Source: DATLHO01 sp035539855
GTDB taxonomy: Bacteria; Bacteroidota; Ignavibacteria; OLB7
Assembly (NCBI GenBank): GCA_035539855.1
Contig: DATLHO010000159.1
Span: 1-18,953 of the forward strand
Reading direction: 5' to 3'
Length of the DNA: 18,953 nt
Shown: piece after piece, positions 7,457-14,703 of the stretch
Layout: every line of letters begins with the position of its first letter
Numbering within the stretch: position 1 is the stretch's first letter
The notes under the pieces: generated by a model
What the model was told of the DNA's origin: nothing
The model's input: the letters and a program-made list of their open reading frames with translations, nothing else
The model's database searches: none
Program-made: the position numbers and the translations under genes

Positions 7457-7488
7457 AACCGGGCGGGAGCGGGAACGTCGCGTTCCCC

Positions 7489-7496
7489 TATCTTTG
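7489..7496 (+). promoter_or_regulatory. Putative -7 element (TATCTTTG) of the pst promoter
   Basis: TATCTTTG is an exact TAnnTTTG match 82 bp before the pstC ATG, the same distance as the comparable element before the porin ATG. No -33 TTTG is seen. The shared element and spacing at two adjacent promoters raise confidence slightly. Confidence 0.35.
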
Positions 7497-7578
7497 CCGT
7501 CTGTCGACAATGCGCGCTGACACATAGGGCATCCCGCCCGTCCGTCGCACGACGGCTCCGGACCAGAACCCACTGACC

Positions 7579-8676
7579 ATGTCGGACCAGCACGCCGAGA
7601 ATCGTTCGCCCGAGGCACCGGCTTCGCGCGCACCCGCGACCAAGGAGGAGCGGCGCCTCCTTCTGACGACGAAGCAGCGGCGCCTTGGCGAGCGCCTGGC
7701 CGAGCTCGGCATCTTCTCGGTCGCGACCGTTTCGATCCTCGCCATCTTCCTGATCTTCGTCTTCGTCTTCCGCGAGTCGGCTCCGATCTTCTTCGGAAGC
7801 GACGAGCCGACGCCGGTGGCCGATACGACGCGTGCGGGCGATACCGCGGCGACGATCGCGACGCCGGAGGGCATCGACCGCGGCGACTACCCGACGCTCG
7901 ATCACGACGCGCCGGTGAAGCTCTCGTACCTGTGGTACGACGTCTGGCAGCCGAACTCCGACCACCCGGCCTACGGCATCTTCCCGATCATCATCGGCAC
8001 GCTCAAGACGACGTTCGTCGCCCTTGCTATCGCGACGCCGCTCGGCATTCTCGCGGCTTTGTACACGGCGTTCTTCGCGCCGTTGTGGGTGCGCGAGTAT
8101 CTCAAGCCGATCATCGAGCTCCTCGCGGCGTTCCCGTCGGTGGTCGTCGGCTTCTTCTGCCTGATGACCGTCGCGAGCGTCGTGCAGGCGGTGTTCGGCA
8201 ACTCGATCCGGCTCAACGCGGTCGTCGGCGGCATCGGACTGTCGATCGCGGTGATCCCCATCATCTTCACGATCACCGACGACGCGCTGCGCGCCGTCCC
8301 GCGATCGCTGCGCGAGGCCGCGCTCGCGCTGGGTGCCTCCGAATGGCAGGCGGCCTACCAGGTGATGCTGCCGGCGGCCACGCCCGGCATCGTCGCGGCA
8401 GTGCTGCTCGGCCTTGGCCGCGCCTTCGGTGAGACGATGATCGCCCTGATGGCGACCGGCAACGGCCAGGTCATGAGCTGGGATCTGTTCGTCTCGGTCC
8501 GGACGTTCGCCGCGACGATCGGCGCGGAGATGGGCGAGGTCGTCACCGGCTCGCCGCATTACCAGGTGCTGTTCTTCCTCGGCGTGCTGCTCTTCACGTT
8601 CTCGTTCGTCATCAACTTTGTGACCGAGTTCTACGTGAAGAAGCGCCTCATCAAGCGCTTCAGAGGCGGCGAATGA
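7579..8676 (+). CDS. pstC: Phosphate ABC transporter permease PstC
   Basis: This is one of the two inner-membrane permease subunits of the high-affinity phosphate importer PstSCAB. Of 365 residues, 1-40 are a charged cytoplasmic tail, TM1 is about 44-64, and later membrane segments lie near 132-162, 178-200, 214-232, 266-292 and 330-349. Family motifs visible are LKPIIELLAAFPSVVVGFF, the cytoplasmic EAA loop DALRAVPRSLREAALALGAS (about 235-254) that docks onto PstB, and LGRAFGETMIAL. The extracytoplasmic loop after TM1 is long (about 65-131) and includes a low-complexity Thr/Ala/Asp stretch at 74-110 lacking in E. coli PstC. The stop overlaps the pstA start in an ATGA, implying translational coupling. 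No pstS lies upstream, where it usually sits; the porin occupies that place. Confidence 0.95.
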   Translation: MSDQHAENRSPEAPASRAPATKEERRLLLTTKQRRLGERLAELGIFSVATVSILAIFLIFVFVFRESAPIFFGSDEPTPVADTTRAGDTAATIATPEGIDRGDYPTLDHDAPVKLSYLWYDVWQPNSDHPAYGIFPIIIGTLKTTFVALAIATPLGILAALYTAFFAPLWVREYLKPIIELLAAFPSVVVGFFCLMTVASVVQAVFGNSIRLNAVVGGIGLSIAVIPIIFTITDDALRAVPRSLREAALALGASEWQAAYQVMLPAATPGIVAAVLLGLGRAFGETMIALMATGNGQVMSWDLFVSVRTFAATIGAEMGEVVTGSPHYQVLFFLGVLLFTFSFVINFVTEFYVKKRLIKRFRGGE

Positions 8677-9788
8677 CCGGGAAGAAGCGCTCCCCCCTCG
8701 CATTCTTCGCCACGGGCCTTCCGCTGGCCGCCACGATCATCATCGTCCTGATGATCGTGATCATCGTCGTCGACTTCGCGATCATCGGCGTGCCAAACCT
8801 CGGCTTGGAGTTCCTGACCGAGTACCCCCGGAACAACAACACCGAGGGCGGCATCTTCCCGGCGATCTTCGGCACGCTGCTGCTGGTGATCATCATGACG
8901 CTGGTGGCCGTCCCGATCGGCACGATCACGGCGATCTACCTGACCGAGTATGCCCGGCAGAACTCGTGGTTCGCGCGGACGATCCGCTTCGCGGTCAATA
9001 CGCTCGCCGGTGTTCCGTCGATCGTGTTCGGACTCTTCGGTGCGGGCTTCTTCATCCAGACCGTCGGCGCGGGCATCGACGAGGCGCGGTGGGAGAGCAA
9101 GCTCGAGGTCGCAGAGGTCGCGCTGAGCGAGCCGTCGGCGCCGTTCGCGACGCTCAAGCAGGCGACGATCGCCGACGTCCTGAAGTTCCTCGAGAGCGAC
9201 GATGCCGTGTACTGGAACGAGGCGATCAACGCGATCGAGACGTATCCGGGCGGTGAGACCGCGACGGCCTCGATAGATCAGGTGATGACGCACCTGCGGG
9301 CGAATCCGGAGCTCAACTGGGGTAAACCCGGGCTGATCTGGGCGGCTCTCACGCTCGCGCTGCTGACGATGCCGGTGGTCATCGTCTCGGTCGAGGAGGC
9401 CCTGCGCACGGTTCCGCGCGACATCCGCGAGGCCAGCCTTGCGCTTGGGGCGACCAAGCTCGAGACGATCATCCGCGTGGTGCTGCCGAACTCCATCACC
9501 GGAATGCTCACCGGCTCGATCCTCGCGGTCAGCCGCGGCGCCGGCGAGGTCGCGCCGATCCTCTTCACCGGTGTACTCAATTCGGCGCGCGAGCTGCCGA
9601 CGGCCGTCACCGATCAGTTCATGCACCTCGGCTACCACCTCTACGTTCTGGCCACGCAGTCGCCGAACGTTGAGGCCGCGCGGCCGATGCAGTACGCCAC
9701 GACCGTGGTGCTGCTGGCGCTGACGCTCGCGCTGAACATCACGGCGATCATGCTGCGCTCGCGCCTGCGCAAGAAGCAGTTCACCTAG
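8673..9788 (+). CDS. pstA: Phosphate ABC transporter permease PstA with extracytoplasmic insertion
   Basis: This second permease subunit of the phosphate importer overlaps pstC by 4 bp. It has 371 residues against roughly 280-300 in typical PstA. Motifs in order: TM1 about 18-38, IFPAIFGTLLLVIIMTLVAV (61-80), TAIYLTEYA, NTLAGVPSIVFGLFGAGFF (109-127), EAA loop EEALRTVPRDIREASLALGA (241-260), VVLPNSITGMLTGSILAVSR, and a final TM near 343-360. GAGEVAPILFTG has Val where the family usually has Thr (GETAP). The extra length is one insertion, about 130-216, between the AGVPSIVFG helix and the helix before the EAA loop. Standard topology puts this on the outer face, where PstS docks. The insertion is acidic, helical-looking and without membrane segments. 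Confidence 0.94.
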   Translation: MTGKKRSPLAFFATGLPLAATIIIVLMIVIIVVDFAIIGVPNLGLEFLTEYPRNNNTEGGIFPAIFGTLLLVIIMTLVAVPIGTITAIYLTEYARQNSWFARTIRFAVNTLAGVPSIVFGLFGAGFFIQTVGAGIDEARWESKLEVAEVALSEPSAPFATLKQATIADVLKFLESDDAVYWNEAINAIETYPGGETATASIDQVMTHLRANPELNWGKPGLIWAALTLALLTMPVVIVSVEEALRTVPRDIREASLALGATKLETIIRVVLPNSITGMLTGSILAVSRGAGEVAPILFTGVLNSARELPTAVTDQFMHLGYHLYVLATQSPNVEAARPMQYATTVVLLALTLALNITAIMLRSRLRKKQFT

Positions 9789-9847
9789 GCGCCCGACACG
9801 CGACGGTCCGTTCGAACGCAACGACAGCTCACGCAATACAGGCACTC

Positions 9848-10618
9848 ATGTCGAAGGAACGCGAAGACATCAAGATCGACACGCAGGGACTCTCGCTCCA
9901 CTACGGAGACAAGCAGGCCCTGAAGAACATCTCGATGCGCATCTCCGCCAACAAGGTGACGGCCTTCATCGGTCCCTCCGGATGCGGCAAGAGTACGTTC
10001 ATCCGCACGATCAATCGGATGAACGACCTCATCGAGGGCGTGACGATCTCCGGGAGCGTCATCATCGATGATGTCGACGTGTACGGACCTGACATCAACG
10101 TCGATGCACTGCGCAAGCGTGTCGGAATGGTCTTCCAGAAGTCGAACCCGTTCCCGAAGTCCATCTACGAGAACATCGCCTATGGTCCAAAAATCAACGG
10201 CGTCAAGAAGAAGGCGGAGCTCGACGAGATCGTCGAACGCAGCCTGCATCAGGCCGCGATCTGGAACGAGGTGAAGGACCGCCTCGGCGACTCGGCGCTC
10301 TCACTCTCCGGCGGACAGCAGCAGCGACTCTGCATCGCGCGCGCGATCGCGGTGAGCCCCGATATCCTGTTGATGGACGAGCCGACGTCGGCGCTCGATC
10401 CGATCTCGACGTCGAAGGTCGAGGAGCTCGTCTGCGATCTCAAGCGCGACTACACGATCGTCATCGTCACGCACAACATGCAGCAGGCCGCGCGCGTGAG
10501 CGACTACACGGCGTTTTTCTACATCGGCGAGCTCATCGAGTTCAACCGAACGCGGCAGATGTTCACTAACCCTGAAAAGAAGCAGACCGAAGATTACATT
10601 ACCGGTCGATTCGGATAG
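9848..10618 (+). CDS. pstB: Phosphate ABC transporter ATP-binding protein PstB
   Basis: This 256-residue ATPase, the usual length, drives phosphate import through PstC/PstA and with PhoU couples transport status to the Pho two-component system. All nucleotide-binding elements are intact: Walker A GPSGCGKST (42-50), Q-loop Gln97 in VFQKSNPFPKSI (the NPFP stretch is typical of PstB), signature LSGGQQQR (153-160), Walker B ILLMDEP (173-179) with catalytic Glu178, D-loop SALD and H-loop His209 in VTHNMQQAARVSD. The C-terminus TEDYITGRFG is the standard PstB ending. It starts 59 bp after pstA, a gap with no other feature I can see, and ends 4 bp before phoU. Confidence 0.97.
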   Translation: MSKEREDIKIDTQGLSLHYGDKQALKNISMRISANKVTAFIGPSGCGKSTFIRTINRMNDLIEGVTISGSVIIDDVDVYGPDINVDALRKRVGMVFQKSNPFPKSIYENIAYGPKINGVKKKAELDEIVERSLHQAAIWNEVKDRLGDSALSLSGGQQQRLCIARAIAVSPDILLMDEPTSALDPISTSKVEELVCDLKRDYTIVIVTHNMQQAARVSDYTAFFYIGELIEFNRTRQMFTNPEKKQTEDYITGRFG

Positions 10619-10622
10619 ACCT

Positions 10623-11345
10623 ATGTCCCCAGTCTTCGAACACGAGATGGACAAGCTCCGGACCCGCATCATCAAGATGGGGAGTCTGGTCGACGAGCAG
10701 GTCGAGTACGCCTTTCGTGCTCTCACCGAGTGGAACGTCGCGATGGCGAGCCTGGTGATGGAGCGGGACTCGAAGGTCGACAAGCTCGACTTCAAGATCG
10801 AGAAGCAGTGCCAGCGCATCTTCGCGCTGCAGCAGCCGGTTGCGCGCGACCTGCGGCTGATCATGGCGGCGCTGAAAATCAACAGCGACCTCGAGCGCAT
10901 GGGCGACCTCGCCTTCAACGTCGCGCGCTCGGTCGAGGGTCTGCTTCCCCACCGCACGCTCATCGATCAGCTCGACCTCGGGCAGATGACCGCGGCGGTG
11001 CAGAAGATGGTGCGCCACACGATCGACAGCTTCGTCAACAACGACCCCGAGCTCGCGATCAGTGTCATGAAGAGCGACATCCGTGTCGACCAGTATGAGG
11101 AGCGCCTCTCGAAGCAGATCGTCGACATGATGAAGGCCGAGCCCGAGTTCATCGAGCCGGGCGCAACGCTCATCGTCTCGCTGCGCAACATGGAGCGCCT
11201 GGCCGACCACGCGACGAACATCGCCGAAGACGTGATCTTCTTCACCGAAGCGAAAATCGTCCGCAACCGCTTCGACGCCGAGGCCTTCGCCGAGCTGCAG
11301 CGCGAGCTACACGCCGACGACCCGGAAGAGGAAGAGGCCGAGTAA
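10623..11345 (+). CDS. phoU: Phosphate signalling/transport accessory protein PhoU
   Basis: This 240-residue all-helical cytoplasmic protein matches the usual PhoU length. It is built of two tandem three-helix repeats, each with the metal-binding signature: SDLERMGDLAFNVA (E91, D95, N99) and RNMERLADHATNIAED (E191, D195, N199). PhoU damps Pho signalling by linking PstB to the PhoR histidine kinase and restrains phosphate uptake. The C-terminus is a short Glu/Asp-rich tail (DDPEEEEAE). The ATG lies 4 bp after the pstB stop, so the gene is the last member of the pst operon, and a strong hairpin follows 25 bp after its stop. The cognate phoR/phoB genes are not in this window. Confidence 0.96.
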   Translation: MSPVFEHEMDKLRTRIIKMGSLVDEQVEYAFRALTEWNVAMASLVMERDSKVDKLDFKIEKQCQRIFALQQPVARDLRLIMAALKINSDLERMGDLAFNVARSVEGLLPHRTLIDQLDLGQMTAAVQKMVRHTIDSFVNNDPELAISVMKSDIRVDQYEERLSKQIVDMMKAEPEFIEPGATLIVSLRNMERLADHATNIAEDVIFFTEAKIVRNRFDAEAFAELQRELHADDPEEEEAE

Positions 11346-11370
11346 GGAGCGTCCTGGATGGAATCACGGA

Positions 11371-11400
11371 GGGCAGTACCGGCCGCGGCTGGTACTGCCC
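11371..11400 (+). terminator. Rho-independent terminator after phoU
   Basis: A perfect 10-bp stem GGGCAGTACC / GGTACTGCCC encloses a GC-rich loop that is itself partly palindromic. It is followed by TTCTGCGTTTCTCT. It lies 25 bp after the phoU stop and ends the pst operon. Confidence 0.7.
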
Positions 11401-11421
11401 TTCTGCGTTTCTCTAATAATG

Positions 11422-11455
11422 CGACAGCCCCGGTCGTCATCGGCCGGGGCTGTCG
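11422..11455 (-). terminator. Hairpin terminator of the adk operon
   Basis: A 12-bp perfect stem CGACAGCCCCGG / CCGGGGCTGTCG with a 10-nt loop lies 22 bp beyond the adk stop on the minus strand. The minus-strand tail GCATTATTAG is weakly T-rich. With the phoU hairpin it forms a back-to-back pair between convergent operons. Confidence 0.6.
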
Positions 11456-11477
11456 GTTCAATTCGTCGATGACTTCG

Positions 11478-12038
11478 TTATTCGCGCTCGACCGTCAGCG
11501 CCGCCATGATCCTGTCGCTGACCTCGTCGACGTCGCCGAGCCCGTTGACCTCGGTGACGAGGCCGCGGTCGGTGTAGTAGCTGAGCACCGGAGCCGTCTC
11601 GCGCTCGTAGACTTCGAAGCGCGTGCGGATCACGTCCTCGGAATCATCGCCCCTGCCCCGCTTGAGCATGCGCGCGGTGAGCTCCTCGAGCGGAGCGATC
11701 AGGAAGATGACGCGGTCGATCTGACAGTCGCGCGCTTCGAGCGCTTCGGAGAGTGCCGAGGCCTGTGCGGTATTGCGGGGGTAGCCGTCGAGGATGAATC
11801 CGTTGGCGCAGTCGGGAGCGGCGAGCTTCTCGAGGGCGATCGCGGTCGTGATCTCGTCCGGCACGAGCCGTCCCGCGTCCATGTACTCCTTGGCTTTGAG
11901 GCCGAGCTCCCGTCCGGCGGCGATCGATTCGCGGAAGATCGCGCCGGTTGATATGTGGGGTATCGAGAGGCGCTCGCTCAGGATTGCTGCCTGCGTTCCT
12001 TTGCCGACGCCGGGTGCACCGAAGAGAATGACGTTCAT
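11478..12038 (-). CDS. adk: Adenylate kinase (short-LID form)
   Basis: This enzyme interconverts ATP + AMP and 2 ADP in the cytoplasm. The 186-residue product has the P-loop GAPGVGKGTQ (7-16), AMP-site segments STGAIFR (30-36) and FILDGYPRNTAQ (81-92), and the short lid KRGRGDDSEDVIRTRFEVY (126-144), with DD and Arg residues but no zinc-finger LID insertion. It is therefore the short variant rather than the ~215-residue form. The STGAIFR motif has Ala33 where most adenylate kinases have Asp (TGDxxR). The start at 12038 (MNVILFGAPG) is set by the N-terminal beta strand of the fold; an in-frame ATG at 12113 would add an Arg-rich leader reaching almost to the end of cinA. It lies 67 bp downstream of cinA and is the last gene of this operon. 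Confidence 0.93.
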   Translation of the reverse strand: MNVILFGAPGVGKGTQAAILSERLSIPHISTGAIFRESIAAGRELGLKAKEYMDAGRLVPDEITTAIALEKLAAPDCANGFILDGYPRNTAQASALSEALEARDCQIDRVIFLIAPLEELTARMLKRGRGDDSEDVIRTRFEVYERETAPVLSYYTDRGLVTEVNGLGDVDEVSDRIMAALTVERE

Positions 12039-12105
12039 TACGGGTGCCGGATGAAATGAGATATGGGCGGAAAATACGCCTTCTTTCCCTCTCCCTCGCC
12101 GCCGG

Positions 12106-13350
12106 TTACGCAACAGGACGTTGCAGCGCGACCGCGGCCCGGCGCGCCAGTTCGATCGCCAGATACGCCGCGCGCTGTCTCACGACGTCGCGCTGGCGTC
12201 CGAGCGTGCGATGCCACGACGTCACCTCCGATGCCGTCGAGACGGCGATCCAGACGGTGCCGACGGGCTTCTCCGGGGTCCCTCCGCCCGGTCCCGCGAT
12301 GCCCGTGACCGCCACGCCGATGTCCGCGCCGAGCCGCTCGCGGGCTCCCGTGGCCATCGCCTCGGCGACCTCGGCGCTGACCGCGCCGTGCGTTGCGATG
12401 AGCTCCGGCGCGACCGCGAGCATCGCGACCTTCGCGTCGTTGGCATAGGCGACGGCGCCGCCGAGGTAGTAGTCGCTGCTGCCGGCGACATCGGTGAGCA
12501 GCTCGCCGATCATCCCGCCGGTGCAGGACTCCGCGGTGGCCAGCGTCAGGCCTCGCGCGCGCAGCTCGCGCCCGAGCGCTTCCGGCAGCGACTCGCCGCT
12601 GTCGCTCACGAGCACGCCCTCGACCCGCTCGCGCACGCCGGCGACGAGCCGATCGTAGCGCGACCGCGCCTCGTCATCGTCGCGCACGCGCATCGCGCGC
12701 AGGCGGATGCCGCCGGGCGACGGCAGGTAGGCGAGCGACACGCCGTCGCCGACGAATTCCGCGACGTCGACGAGCATGTCGGCCAGGGCCGATTCGGTCG
12801 GTCCGAACACGAGCAGCGTGATCCGCTCGATCGGGTTGGCGGCGGCGAGCTCCGGCAGCAGGTGCTCCTCGACGATGCCCTTGAGCTCGGTCGGCACTCC
12901 GGGCAGCACGATGACGCGTGCTTCGCCGACGCGGAAGTCGAGTCCCGGCGCGGAGCCGAAGTTGTTGGCGAGCACGCGCGCGGCCGACGGGACTCGGGCC
13001 TGCAGGCGGCTGCGCTCGTTCATCGGGATGCCGCCGTCGGCGAAGCGGCGCTCGATGCGCTCGAGCTGCGCGGCGTCGTAGGCCATGTCGCAGCCGAGCA
13101 GCGCGCACACCGCGTCGCGCGTAAGGTCGTCGTCGGTCGGTCCGAGGCCGCCGCTGACGATGACCAGGTCGCTCATCGCGGCCAGTCGCTCGACCTCGCG
13201 GACGATGTCGTCGAGCACGTCGCCGATCGTCGAGATCGCGACGACCGCGACGCCGCTGGCGGTGAGCCGATCACCGAGCCAGGAGGCGTTCGTGTTGACG
13301 ACCTGGCCGATGAGGAGCTCGTCGCCGATCGAGAGGATCGAGGCTCTCAT
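12106..13350 (-). CDS. cinA: CinA-family protein (nicotinamide-nucleotide amidase / ADP-ribose pyrophosphatase-type)
   Basis: This 414-residue protein has the full two-domain CinA layout. The N-terminal molybdopterin-binding-like (COG1058) domain, about 1-170, carries GDELLIGQVVNTNASWLGDRL-type sequence, SGGLGPTDDDLTRDA (66-80) and LPGVPTELKGI. The C-terminal PncC-type amidase domain, about 255-414, carries AESCTGGMIGELLTDVAGSS with nucleophile-position Ser275, GGAVAYANDAK, HGAVSAEVAEAMA and AVTGIAGPGGGTPEKPVGTV. The family recycles nicotinamide mononucleotide in NAD metabolism, and in some bacteria is linked to competence or RecA; which role applies here is unknown. Its ATG overlaps the pgpA stop (ATGA), so the two are translationally coupled. 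Longer in-frame openings upstream run antisense-like inside pgpA and were rejected. Confidence 0.94.
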   Translation of the reverse strand: MRASILSIGDELLIGQVVNTNASWLGDRLTASGVAVVAISTIGDVLDDIVREVERLAAMSDLVIVSGGLGPTDDDLTRDAVCALLGCDMAYDAAQLERIERRFADGGIPMNERSRLQARVPSAARVLANNFGSAPGLDFRVGEARVIVLPGVPTELKGIVEEHLLPELAAANPIERITLLVFGPTESALADMLVDVAEFVGDGVSLAYLPSPGGIRLRAMRVRDDDEARSRYDRLVAGVRERVEGVLVSDSGESLPEALGRELRARGLTLATAESCTGGMIGELLTDVAGSSDYYLGGAVAYANDAKVAMLAVAPELIATHGAVSAEVAEAMATGARERLGADIGVAVTGIAGPGGGTPEKPVGTVWIAVSTASEVTSWHRTLGRQRDVVRQRAAYLAIELARRAAVALQRPVA

Positions 13351-13886
13351 TGCTGAAGGAATCCCGTGAGCGGTCCGAGCCAGGCAAGGCCGAACCAGAT
13401 GAGGTGACCGATGATGTTCGCGTACAGGCCGGCGACCATGTCGTCGCCCATCACGCCGAGCCCACCCGGCCTGCGGTCGAGCGCGCTGGCCGGCCAGATC
13501 TTGGCGATGTCGAAGGCGCGGAACGTGAAGAAGCTGATGGCGACCCAGGTGATGCCGTCGGGCGCGACGGCGCCGAAGAGTGCCGCGGGCGAGGCGAGCG
13601 CGAGCCACTGTCCGGCGAACTCGTCGAGTGTCACGAAGCTCGGGTCCGGACCGAGCACGTGCTCGCAGTCGTCGGCGAGCTTCACTCCGGCGACGAACGC
13701 GACGAGCGACGCGCCGAGGAGCACCCAGAGGTTGTCGAAGCCGGGGATGAAGAAGAACAGGCAGGCGACCGCGCTGGCGACGGTGCCCGAGGCGATCGGA
13801 GCGAGGCCGGTGTACAGACCGGAGACGATGATCTGTTTCCAGATCGGAAGACCGCGATCACGAAGGCGTGCGGGCGACTGAGCCAT
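13347..13886 (-). CDS. pgpA: Phosphatidylglycerophosphatase A
   Basis: This enzyme dephosphorylates phosphatidylglycerol phosphate to phosphatidylglycerol in the inner membrane, the step after PgsA. The 179-residue product shows the PgpA motifs in order: GLAPIASGTVAS (27-38), GPDPSFVTLDEFAGQW (79-94) with the acidic active-site cluster, TFRAFDIAKIWP (121-132) and GGLGVMGDDMVAGLYANI (141-158). Hydrophobic segments lie near 39-69, 96-121 and 152-170. It overlaps the end of pgsA by 29 bp and the start of cinA by 4 bp, so it is tightly coupled in the operon. Having the synthase and its phosphatase adjacent supports the assignment strongly. Confidence 0.94.
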   Translation of the reverse strand: MAQSPARLRDRGLPIWKQIIVSGLYTGLAPIASGTVASAVACLFFFIPGFDNLWVLLGASLVAFVAGVKLADDCEHVLGPDPSFVTLDEFAGQWLALASPAALFGAVAPDGITWVAISFFTFRAFDIAKIWPASALDRRPGGLGVMGDDMVAGLYANIIGHLIWFGLAWLGPLTGFLQQ

Positions 13887-14484
13887 TGGCGAGGACGCGA
13901 ATCAGGTGACGGTTCTCGTAGAGGTACTGCACCGCGGTGACGACCGACAGGAGCGTCAGCAGGCCCATCGCGCCGTTGATCAGCAGCGGCTCGAAGAGCG
14001 AGTCGAGCGCGCCGGCCGAAACGATCCTGCCGATCCACTCGACGCGCTGCACGGTATAGGCGCCGACGAGGTACCACAGGAACACGAGCTGTGCCGCGGT
14101 CTTCCACTTCGCCAGGCGGCTGGTGACGACCGGCGCCTTGCGGCGATCGGCGACCAGTCGCAGCACGGTGACGAGCACATCGCGGCCGATGGTGAGGAGC
14201 ACCATCCACAGCGGCAGGACGCCGAGCGAGACGAACGTGAAGAACGCGGCGCCGACGAGAACCTTGTCGGCGAGGGGATCGAAGAAGCGACCGAACGCGC
14301 TCATCATGTTGTGACGCCGCGCATACCAACCGTCGTACCAGTCGCTGATCGCCGCGAGCAGGAACACCGCGGCCGACACCTGCACCGCGATCGCATCCTC
14401 ACTGACCAGCAGGATGACGAAGGCCGGAGTGAGCACGATGCGCGAGGCGGTAATGATGTTCGGTGTGCTGAAATCTGGCTTCAT
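13858..14484 (-). CDS. pgsA: CDP-diacylglycerol-glycerol-3-phosphate 3-phosphatidyltransferase (PgsA)
   Basis: This inner-membrane enzyme makes phosphatidylglycerol phosphate from CDP-diacylglycerol and glycerol 3-phosphate. The 208-residue product starts with the typical PNIITASRIVLTP amphipathic segment. It contains the complete CDP-alcohol phosphotransferase signature D48-x2-D51-G-x2-A-R-x8-G65-x3-D69-x3-D73, and has membrane helices near 16-30, 33-47, 75-97, 128-145 and 168-187. LTIGRDVLVTVLR and VTSRLAKWKTA are family-typical. The start at 14484 (MKPDFSTPN) matches the family N-terminus and has AAGAGG close upstream. An in-frame ATG at 14541 would add 19 polar residues and cannot be excluded. 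The same frame stays open much further upstream, but that part lies antisense to a lipoprotein gene. It is the first gene of the pgsA-pgpA-cinA-adk operon. Confidence 0.93.
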   Translation of the reverse strand: MKPDFSTPNIITASRIVLTPAFVILLVSEDAIAVQVSAAVFLLAAISDWYDGWYARRHNMMSAFGRFFDPLADKVLVGAAFFTFVSLGVLPLWMVLLTIGRDVLVTVLRLVADRRKAPVVTSRLAKWKTAAQLVFLWYLVGAYTVQRVEWIGRIVSAGALDSLFEPLLINGAMGLLTLLSVVTAVQYLYENRHLIRVLANGSVARTPS

Positions 14485-14583
14485 CGGCCTCTTGCGGGAG
14501 CGTTCCTCGTCTCCCCGAGTGGTCGTGTCGGTCGGTGCCATGCCCGTCGGTTCCGAGCTGTGCGGCGCGTCGGTGATACCTAA

Positions 14584-14611
14584 GCTACGCATCGCAACGC
14601 TGCTGCGTAGC
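14584..14611. repeat. Inverted repeat in the pgsA leader
   Basis: GCTACGC and GCGTAGC form a 7-bp stem around a 14-base loop, about 100 bp upstream of the pgsA ATG in the divergent intergenic region. On the plus strand it is followed by GTTTTCCCC, but no plus-strand gene ends here. It may be an operator or part of the pgsA 5' leader. Confidence 0.35.
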
Positions 14612-14703
14612 GTTTTCCCCCGTCCCATTTCGTCTTTTTTTCTTTCTTGCGCGTCGCTTCGCGGTGAGCGCCGCCGAAGTCCATCCCATAGCTCTGCGAT
14701 CTC

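Noticed and set aside
6068..7633. Minus-strand open frame of 521 codons over the porin
   Set aside because: Antisense shadow of the porin; the plus strand has the signal peptide, barrel pattern and terminal Phe.
7285..8703. Minus-strand open frame of 472 codons over pstC
   Set aside because: Extremely Arg/Glu/Asp/His-rich antisense frame with no recognisable domain; pstC on the plus strand is certain.
12121..13356. Plus-strand open frame of 411 codons over cinA
   Set aside because: Antisense shadow of cinA; low-complexity charged composition.
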